NCBI GenBank assembly: GCA_037176725.1
Contig: JAZBRS010000039.1
Coordinates: forward strand, 23,162,001-23,226,000
Direction: 5' to 3'
From: Posidonia oceanica
Taxonomy: Eukaryota > Streptophyta > Magnoliopsida > Alismatales > Posidoniaceae
Length of the DNA stretch: 64,000 nucleotides
Below, piece after piece: positions 48,570-56,600 of this stretch. Below the pieces are notes generated by a model. That model was not told the DNA's origin, searched no databases, and saw nothing but the letters and a program-made list of their open reading frames with translations. The translations under genes and the position numbers were made by a program. How positions within the stretch are numbered: position 1 is the stretch's first letter; each line of letters opens with the position of its first letter.

Positions 48570-49390
48570 GATAAGGTGACGGGCTTATCGTCCGGATAGT
48601 TTACGGTCCTATCAACCGGGAGTGATAGTTTAGGTTATCAGCCTGGAGTGATAGTTTACGGTCCTATCAACCGGAGCAGTTGTGAGTGATAGTTACTGGA
48701 TATCAGCCGTATAACATGGTTGTGTGGGATAGTTTACAGTCCTATCAACTGGCGGATAGTTTACAGACCTATCAACTAGCGGATAGTTTACAGACCTATC
48801 AACTGGCGGATAGTTTACAGACCTATCAACTGGAAGCCACAAACCATGAGTGATAGTTACAGGGTATCAGCCGTATAACGCAAATGCCAGATAGTTTACA
48901 GTCCTATCAACTAGAACGATAGTTTACAGACCTATCAACTAGTGGATAGTTTACAGACCTATCAACTGGCGGATAGTTTACAGTCCTATCAACTGGAAAT
49001 GGCATTTGCGAGGGACAGTTACTGGGTGTCAGCCGTATAACATGATTGCGCATGATAGTTTACAGTCCTATCAATTGGAGGATAGTTTACAGACCTATCA
49101 ACTGGCGGATAGTTTACAGACCTATCAACTGGAAACGCGCAATGATGAGGGATAGTTACTGGATATCAGCCGTATAATGCAATTGCTGGTGATAGTTTAG
49201 GATATCAGCCTAGCGATAGTTTACAGTCCTATCAACTGGCGGATAGTTTACAGACCTATCAACTGGAGGATAGTTTACAGACCTATCAACTGGAAACCGC
49301 AATTGCAAGGGACAGTTACTGGATGTCAGCCGTATAACACAACTGCGGGCCAACCATGGATCGGCCCAGATGATAGTTTAGGTTATCAGC
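48570..49390 (-). repeat. 27-bp hairpin-unit array (element B 3' UTR)
   Basis: GGATAG recurs every 27 bp in the best part (48727, 48754, 48781, 48808). Units are GATAGTTTACAGTCCTATC and variants followed by AACTGG or AACCGG, interleaved with the GATAGTTACTGGATATC or GACAGTTACTGGATGTC unit. Same family as 1-495. Confidence 0.88.
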
Positions 49391-49620
49391 CTGAGAGAGC
49401 TGTGATTGATGATTGATTGACTGAGAGATTGATAAGAAAAAGAGTGATTGATTGATTGAGTGATTGATAAGAAAGAGAGGAGATTGATTGATTGATTGAT
49501 TGAGTGATTGATAAGAAAGAGAGGAGATTGATGATTGATTGAGTGATTGATAAGAAAGAGAGGAGATTGATTGATTGATTGAGTGATTGATAAGAAAGAG
49601 AGGAGATTGATGATTGATAA
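49391..49620 (-). repeat. GATT-rich simple/tandem repeat (element B 3' UTR)
   Basis: Imperfect units combine (GATT)n with GATAAGAAAGAGAGGA; the spacing varies with the number of GATT steps. No gene. Confidence 0.85.
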
Positions 49621-50240
49621 GATATCGGACTTATCGACCGGCAAAGAGGGGATGAGGTAATGATGAGATTGATGATTGATAAGATATCGGACTTATCGGC
49701 CGGCAAAGAGGGGATGAGGTAATGATGAGATTGATGTTTGATAAGATATCGGACTTATCGGCCAGCAAAGAGGGGATGAGGTAATGATGAGATTGATGAT
49801 TGATAAGATATCGGACTTATCGACCGGCAAAGAGGGGATGAGGTAATGATGAGAGATGATAAGATATCGGACTTATCGACTGGCAAAGAGGGGATGGGAT
49901 AATGATGAGATTGATACTTGATAAGATATCGGACTTATCGGCTGGCAAAGAGTGGACGAGGTAATGATGAGAGATATTGTTAAAGAGGGGATGAGGTAAT
50001 GATGAGATTGATGATTGATAAGATATCGGACTTATCGGCCGGCAAAGAGGGGATGAGGTAATGATGAGATTGATGATTGATAAGATATCGGACTTATCGA
50101 CCGGCAAAGAGGGGATGAGATAATGATGAGAGATGATAAGATATCGGACTTATCGACCGGCAAAGAGGGGATGGGATAATGATGAGAGATGATAAGATAT
50201 CGGACTTATCGGCCGGCAAAGAGGGGATGAGGTAATGATG
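49621..50240 (-). repeat. 62-bp tandem repeat (element B 3' UTR)
   Basis: GATATCGGACTTATCG recurs at 49621, 49683, 49745 and 49807 (62-bp period), then with shorter spacings. The core inverted repeat is GATAAG/CTTATC. Homologous single units are in A at 525-905. Confidence 0.88.
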
Positions 50241-50321
50241 AGATTGATTGATTGAGAAGGTTTCGCGAGAGCGAATCATCCCATGACACCAAGAATATCA
50301 TGGGGGAAGGAGGGGGAGGAT

Positions 50322-50373
50322 GATACCAAGGGGCGATCAAAAGATGCCCCTGGTGTCGGGATGACACCAGGGG
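50322..50373 (-). other. Three-arm inverted-repeat element (element B 3' UTR)
   Basis: Arm 1 GATACCAAGGGGC (50322-50334), arm 2 GCCCCTGGTGTC (50346-50357) and arm 3 GACACCAGGGG (50363-50373). The arms are unchanged from the copy in A at 983-1034, although the flanking repeats differ in number. Confidence 0.6.
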
Positions 50374-50814
50374 TTGGCCAGCGCGTCCTTGGCATCGAAA
50401 GTAGAAGGATGAAGACAAAACTGACGTGTTTGTCAGACGAGTAGTTTGGGGTACCAGCCCGCTGGGGATGATGACAGGTTGACGGACCTATCGCCGAGCA
50501 GTTGGGGGTGCCAGCCCGCAGAGACTCAACTGGGGACGCCGGATGGCTTGACTTGACGGCGCGGGTCTGTAGAGATTCTGGACTCCGGATTGGCTACTGA
50601 GGACTTTCCCGCGTTGTGTTGGCTGCAAGTCTGGCCAGAGCGTCCAAGATGAGGTTGACAATGATTATGCAATGCATTAAGTAGTCTTGAAGCGCAAGCA
50701 GATAGCAGAAAACAGTTTTTCATTGATAGGTCTTGATGAGTACAATGCCTGTGGCAGGCCAAAAGATGTACAGCATGACTTGAAAAGAAAGTACATAGTA
50801 GCTGCATAAGTGCC

Positions 50815-52017
50815 CTAGCCGGTTCGGGCCTTCTTCGACTGCCTGGAGTCGGGGAATAGAGGGCCGCCTGGCGGGATTTCATTGATAGGCCAGAGCTCTT
50901 GGACCTCGGTCAGGTACTCAGGGGTACATCCTACACCTCTCACAGCTGCGATGTCTGTTGATCGCACTCCATGCTGCATCAGACTAGCGAGCTTCTTTGT
51001 TGGGGCAGTCGTGCTAAGAGGATATGTCTGTAGAAGCTTGGGGGCTGTGCTATCAACAAAGGCGCCCTGCTGGAAGCCAAACTGGCGCATAACCCTGATG
51101 GGATGGTATTCCACACCTGCTGTGAATCCTGGTAGCACAATCAGCCGCGTGTCACGTGCGCTGAAAAAGACAGTGAATGGTTCGGCTACAGAGGGAACGA
51201 TACGCCAGGTTACTGCGTCGTCGGTCAGTGCTGATAGCCTCTCATATTCTTCTTTGACGCTTTTGACTGTCTTGGCACGGCTAGTGCTGCAGTAGGCTTC
51301 AAAAGCATGCACCTGGGGGCACAGAAGGTTCATTTCTAAGTGTGCAGTTAACCAGACTTGTATAAGTGTCCCGCAGCCGTGGAAGTGGCGGCAGCGATGT
51401 GAGATGCGGTCCAGCCCGCGATATGTTTCTGCTAGAACAACTGGTGCCAGGTCTATCTGCCGGGTCACCACAGCAAGTGCTATCTCTGCAACCTCAATGG
51501 CCACTGTCAGTCGGCCATGAGTAAAGATCAGCTCGCCCAGGAAGCGGATGACAAACCCTCGGAGCCATAGCTCGTCTCCGAGTTCGACGCGCTTCTTCAT
51601 AACATCATCAAAGTGCGCTAGGCGAAGCAAAGGTTCAGGTCCGCTGGTGTAGATCAGTCTTTGCTGGCAGCTTCGAGTAGGGAGCCCAGTCAGCTGGCTC
51701 AGGACCTCGAGGTATCCGTCGCGCCTCATGAAAACAGGCGGCCCCATGATCTTGGAAAAGCCGCAGATCCGACGCACCTCTTCCAGTGTAGGTGTCAGCT
51801 CAGTTTTGCCAAAGCGAAAGACATGGTGCGCCGGTTTCCAGAATCTTGCGGCAGCACACAGAAGGTGACGGCTGACTTCTACATCAGCAGCTTTCAGCAG
51901 TTTAGTTGGGATCCCCCAGAGGCGCAGCTTCTCACAGTCTTCTTGAGTGAGCCTGCCGATCCATTCTCGCAGGGTTTCCGAGCAGTGTGCTGGAGTTAAT
52001 AGAGTAGGGAAGCCCAT
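50815..52017 (-). CDS. DUF7745 / plant-mobile-domain-like accessory protein, intact (400 aa)
   Basis: ATG at 52017 (MGFPTLLTPAH), open to a stop at 50815. Residues ~10-90 hold CSETLREWIGRLTQ and FRFGKTELTPTLEEVRR, which resemble the core of DUF7745 / plant mobile domain proteins. The rest is helix-rich by composition, with conserved ELWLRGFVIRFLGELI. A basic tail (SKKARTG) ends it. No signal peptide or clear membrane segment, so an envelope role is unlikely. The gene lies 1.4 kb downstream of integrase on the same strand and is kept in A. Extra ORFs between integrase and 3' LTR are known in plant Ty3/gypsy elements. An acceptor-like TTTATTGATAGCAG|G (about 52061-52074) just before the ATG suggests a spliced message. 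It is the only long retroelement ORF in the window without a break, so it is either the youngest constraint or chance. Confidence 0.7.
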   Translation of the reverse strand: MGFPTLLTPAHCSETLREWIGRLTQEDCEKLRLWGIPTKLLKAADVEVSRHLLCAAARFWKPAHHVFRFGKTELTPTLEEVRRICGFSKIMGPPVFMRRDGYLEVLSQLTGLPTRSCQQRLIYTSGPEPLLRLAHFDDVMKKRVELGDELWLRGFVIRFLGELIFTHGRLTVAIEVAEIALAVVTRQIDLAPVVLAETYRGLDRISHRCRHFHGCGTLIQVWLTAHLEMNLLCPQVHAFEAYCSTSRAKTVKSVKEEYERLSALTDDAVTWRIVPSVAEPFTVFFSARDTRLIVLPGFTAGVEYHPIRVMRQFGFQQGAFVDSTAPKLLQTYPLSTTAPTKKLASLMQHGVRSTDIAAVRGVGCTPEYLTEVQELWPINEIPPGGPLFPDSRQSKKARTG

Positions 52018-53453
52018 TGCACAGATCGCAGAGGTACAGGCTGAGAGCTGCAGAGCTTGAAGGTACCTGCTATCAATAAACAGTCAGATCTCGCAGGCAT
52101 ATAATCTTTGATAGAAAGCAGAATCTGAGGCTGATAAAGTAGTTCCATATGCATCTAGCAGTTGATATCAGAACATAGCAGCTAAACAAAGATAAGCAAA
52201 GGGAATCTGCAGCAGTTTTGCGGATACGGGGCGAGGGCCAGCAGGAGATCTGAACCAGCGCAGCTTGAGCAGCGTCAATGCGCTCTGCTGGGGAGAAGCA
52301 CTGTCTCAGGTTCGAAGCGAGTTGCAGAGCGGAACGATTGATAAGAAAGGAAGGATAGATGCGGATGCATGTATGCATGATGCAGTGATTAATATGCTTA
52401 TGAAGTGGTTGGTATGCTTGGGTGCCCTCAGCATACGGAGTGCTTTGGTGTCTGCTGCAGAGGAAGGGAGTGGTCCCTGACTCACTGGGCCCTACCTAGA
52501 CTCTTGGCTTGTTGGTGGCACTCCGGAACAGGTGTTGGCATCATACAGGTGGTGGTGTGGTGAGGGCAGGCTACTTGTCGAACTCTCAAGACCTACACCT
52601 ACTCTTTCTGCTCTCTTTTTTGATTTCTCCCTCACAGGTATGCAGTCTTTCTCTCCCCCTAGCCAGGAGAGGGTGAGTGTTTGCTCTTGGAGGGATGTGG
52701 TAGATTCTTTTAAGCTCGACATGCTGGGGATCTCTAGTAAAGTATGGGGGATAATGGTGCCTGTGTTTTTCGGGCTGTATTTTGCCTTTTTCTTCTTTTT
52801 GTTTTTTGCTTTGCTTGCTTTTTTTTCCCCTTTTTTTTTTTTTTTTTTTGGGTTTTTTGTTCTATCTCTTTTTTTTTTCTTTTCCCTTTTTTTTTGCTTG
52901 ATTTTTTCTCTTTTTTTTTCAGGCTTTTGCTATCCCCATTTTGGTGGCAAAAGGAGGGTGTTTGAATTGTAATGGATCTAGGCTTTGGGTTTGCTGTGTG
53001 ATGGGTAGAAGGAACAGGGTTAGACTGCACACCCCTATCTCTAGGGCCGGCTTCTGTCTTCGTCTTCTGTTCCTTGGATGTGCCCAAACCTAGGTGTCTA
53101 CTCTTACTTTTTTTTTTTTAGACTCACATCCTAACATCTTTTCTCCCTCAGAGGTGTATGTCCTTACGAGATTAGGTAGTTCGCCTGTCCTCGTTGGTGG
53201 TGGCTCCCTCACTAGCTAAGACATCTAAGTAGTGCCGGGTGAGGTAGGGCGGACTCTTTCCAGAGCAGGCAAGCACTTCCAGTTTTCATCACCGGGCCAA
53301 AGATGCAATGCTTGAGAGGATGACGATAATGATTTTGAAGAGAGTTGATGCGAGAGTTGAAAGGATGACGATGATGATTTGAAATTGAGGTTGCAAGAGG
53401 TGAGAATGCAAGTGCAAGTGGGAGGAGGGCATCTGCAACGGGGCCGCCTTCGG
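52018..53453 (-). other. Spacer between integrase and DUF7745-like ORF (element B)
   Basis: Non-coding. Plus-strand pyrimidine tract at 52790-52922 ends in TTTTTTTCAGGC. Another CT-rich stretch ends in CACAGGTATG (52620-52642). These are polypurine on the element strand. Homologous to 3575-5018. Confidence 0.6.
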
Positions 53454-54800
53454 CTACTGATAGTACTTCTTGAGATAGCAGAGGTTGACGGGCTCAGATT
53501 GCTCGACCTGGTCCATATCCTCAAGAGTTACAGCGCCTCCCGAAAGGATCTGCTTGACCACAAAGGGGCCACGCCAATTGGGTCGGAATTTTCCTCGACC
53601 GTCAGGCAAGTGAATGGCGCGCAAGACAAGGTCCCCTGGCTGAAAGTTTCTGGGCTGGACCTTCTTCAAGAATGCTCTAGCCATCCGCTTCTAGTAACAG
53701 TGAGCGTTTTGCATAGCTTGCAGTCTGCGCTCATCAATTAAATTCAGTTGGACGCAGCAGTCTTCGACCCATTCTGCCTCTTCCAACTCAGCTTCTCGTA
53801 GGATCCGCAGTGTGGGGATCTCTACTTCGACAGGTAACACCGCTTCCATGCCGTACACTAGAGAGTACGGGGTGGCCCCCCGTCGAGGTACGGATTGATG
53901 TCCTGTACGCCCAGAGCGCGTACGGGAGCTTGTCGTGCCAATCCTTGTGGGTTTCTGCCATTTTCTTCAGGATTTTGACAATGTTCTTGTTTGCAGACTC
54001 CACTGCTCCGTTCATCTGTGGCCGATAGGGCGAGGATCTATGGTGCTTGATCTTGAGACTCTGCAGGTATTCCTCGGTCCTTTTGGCAATGAAGTTTGTG
54101 CCATTATCAGAGATGACAGAGTGCGGGACCCCATATCGGGCAACGATATTGTTCCTGATAAATTTTTCTATTGCCACAGCGGTAACTGTCTTATAAGAGG
54201 CCACTTCCACCCACTTGGTAAAGTAATCGATCGCTACCAGAATGTAACGATGACCAGTTGAAGCAGCAGGGTGGATGGCGCCAATGACATCGATCCCCCA
54301 GGTGGAGAAAGGCCATGGCGAAGACATGTTATGCAGCTGTTGTGGGGGGGCCTTGATGAAGTTACCATGGATCTGGCAGTTGTGGCATTTACGCACAAAC
54401 CGGCAGCAGTCTGCTTCCATGGTCTGCCAGAAATATCCTTGGAGCATGATCTTCTTGGCTAGGAGGACGCCGTTCATGTGCGGGCCATAGGTCCCAGCAT
54501 GCACTTGAAGCATCAGCGTGTCCGCCTCTGATTTGTCCAGGCAGCGTAGTAGCATCTGATTGTACGACCTTCTGTACAGCTGCCTAGCCCCCAACACATA
54601 TTTTGACGCCAGACGCGCCAGAGTTCTCTTGTCTGCTGCCGCAGTATCAGGAGGAAAGCTGCCAGACTCCAGGAAAGATTTTATATCTTGATACCAGGGC
54701 TGCTCCTCTGCTGGATCCGCCTCTTCTATGCTCAGGCAATATGCAGGCTGCTCAATGCGAGTAACAGATACATCTACTGTACTGTCTTCAGGTATAGTGA
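53454..54800 (-). pseudogene. Integrase (element B), one frameshift and one nonsense codon
   Basis: The N-terminal HHCC zinc finger (HAGTYGPHMN ... CRFVRKCHNC; about 54390-54510) is intact. The DDE core follows: WGIDVIGAI (first Asp, ~54285), SDNGTNFIAKR (second Asp, ~54100) and YRPQMNGAVESANK (Glu, ~54000). A C-run of six at 53876-53881, one base longer than in A, shifts the frame. The C-terminal domain then continues in another frame with a TAG at 53691-53693 (CAG in A) and ends at 53454 (YLKKYYQ). It would insert the cDNA into host DNA; this copy could not make the full protein. Confidence 0.9.
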
Positions 54801-55185
54801 GCCAGGATGCCAGAGTTGCTAGTGCGTCTGCGTACTCATTCTTCGCTCTGTTCGTATATGTGAAGCAGATGCTCTCAAATTCTTCCATCAGCCTCAGCAG
54901 GTGTTCGTGATACGGCACAAGTTTGGGGTCTTTTGTCCTCCAGTCGCCGTTCACTTGAGAGATCACTAGCATGGCATCACCGTGCACATGCAGCTTCTGT
55001 GCCTTGTGCTCGAGGGCGACCTTCAACCCTAGGATGCATGCTTCGTATTCAGCTTCATTGTTTGTGCAGGTGAAAGTCAGCTTCCTCGCGAAGGGAATCA
55101 TCTGTCCCAGGGGCATGGTCAGTACTGCGCCTACGCCTCGGCCCTTTTTGTTGACTGCACCATCAAAGTAGAGCTGCCATTCCTC
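54801..55185 (-). pseudogene. Archaeal-type RNase H (second RNase H) of gag-pol, element B
   Basis: WQLYFDGAVNKKGRGVGAVL gives the first catalytic Asp. NNEAEYEA (Glu), HGDAMLVISQ (Asp) and NEYADALATLAS (Asp) complete the DEDD set. A second, complete RNase H between the ordinary one and integrase is the hallmark of the Tat clade. It lies in the part of the frame that is open from 55461 to 53788. Confidence 0.88.
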
Positions 55186-55720
55186 TTGTTCTTCAGGATC
55201 TTTCTGCTCAGAGCCCTCCATTGCGAAGAGGATGTCTTCATCAGGGAACTGCGTCTGGAGGGGTTGGTATTCAGGCAGAGGAAGGTCAGCAAGATGGTCT
55301 GCCATGGCCTGACCCTTCATGGATTTCTGTGTGACAAAGGTGATGTCGTACTGAGACAATAACACCTGCCACTTAGCACATCTGCCTACCATGGCTGGCT
55401 TTTGAAAGAGGAACTTGATAGGATCATGCCGGCATAAGAGCTGAACTGGGTATGCCATCATGTAGTGCCTTAGTTTCTGTGCAGCCCAGACAAGGGATAA
55501 GCAAGTCTTCTCTAGTGTACTGTACCTGGCTTCGCATTCATTAAATTTCTTGCTCAGGTAATAGATGGCGCGCTCCCTTCTACCAGATTAGTCATGTTGG
55601 CCCAAGACGGCGCCCATGGAATGCTGCGTGGTAGAAAGGTAGAGAAGCAAAGGTCTCCTTGGTGTAGGGGGAACCAGGACAGAAGGCTTGATCAACAGCT
55701 GCTTGATCTTGGCAAATGCA
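55186..55720 (-). pseudogene. Original Ty3/gypsy RNase H, catalytically decayed, with a stop (element B)
   Basis: It starts around RPLLLYLSTTQHSMGAVL (55600-55660), where the usual first Asp of the domain is replaced by Ser. TAA at 55588-55590 interrupts the frame. ERAIYYLSKKF-type sequence and KWQVLLSQYDITF follow. In Tat elements this domain has become a connection-like region while the archaeal-type RNase H takes over; the missing Asp agrees with that. Confidence 0.8.
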
Positions 55721-56600
55721 GCCTGACACTCCTCGCTCCAGTGAATCTGCGCATTCTTCTTCAGGAGTTTGAATATGGGTTCACAGATGGGCGTAAGCTG
55801 TGCAATAAAGCGACTGATATATTGTAAACGCCCAAGCAGACTTCTGACTTCTTTTTCAGTTTTGGGGGGTGGCATGTCCACGATGGCTTGCGCTTTCAAC
55901 GGGTCCACCTCAATCCCCCTTTGGCTAACAATGTAGCCGAGCAATTTGCCAGAAGACACCCCGAATACGCACTTCTTGGGATTCAGGCGCAGTTTGTATT
56001 TCCGTAGACGGTCAAAGAGCTTTTTTAGACAGGCAAGGTGATCTTCAGGCTCTCTGGTTTTAGCAATCATGTCGTCTACGTAGACCTCCACTTCTTGGTG
56101 CATGAGGTCGTGGAACCGCGCAATCATGGCCCTCTGATAGGTCGCACCAGCATTCTTCAAGCCGAACGGCATGACTTGGTAGCAGAAGACTCCCCAAGGG
56201 GTGATGAATGAAGTCTTTTCCATATCTTCTTCTGCCATTTTGATTTGGTTGTATCCAGAAAAGCCGTCCATGAAGGAGAGCATCTTGTGGCCCGCTGTAT
56301 TGTCGACTAGGACATCAATGTGAGGCAAGGGGAAGTCGTCCTTGGGACTCGCCTTGTTCAGGTCCCTATAGTCGATGCAGATCCGGATTCGGCCATCTTT
56401 CTTGGGCACAGGAACAATGTTTGCCAACCACTCAGGATAAAGAACGACCTTCAGAAAGTTGACTCTGAGCTGCTTCATTATCTCTTCTTTGATCATGAGC
56501 AGCCACTGCGGTCGCCATCTTCTTAGTTTCTGCTTCACTGGCTTGGCATCCGGGTTTAAGGGCAAATTGTGCACCACTATCTCTATATCAAGGCCGACCA
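55721..56600 (-). pseudogene. Reverse transcriptase of gag-pol (element B)
   Basis: The RT frame itself is open. It starts near KPVKQKLRRWRP (56520-56560), then GRIRICIDYRDLNKASPKDD, MPFGLKNAGATYQRAM, the catalytic YVDDM box at 56071-56082, and LGYIVSQRGIEVDP. It copies element RNA into DNA from the tRNA primer in the particle. All standard RT blocks are seen. It is in one frame with gag, so no intron or frameshift separates protease and RT, unlike the intron reported in Ogre. Confidence 0.92.

Noticed and set aside
48570..49390. CRISPR-like array
   Set aside because: No unique spacers between constant repeats; units are contiguous variants within a plant retrotransposon.
50815..52017. Retroviral envelope-like ORF at the env position
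   Set aside because: No signal peptide, no transmembrane segment, and the motifs resemble DUF7745 instead.
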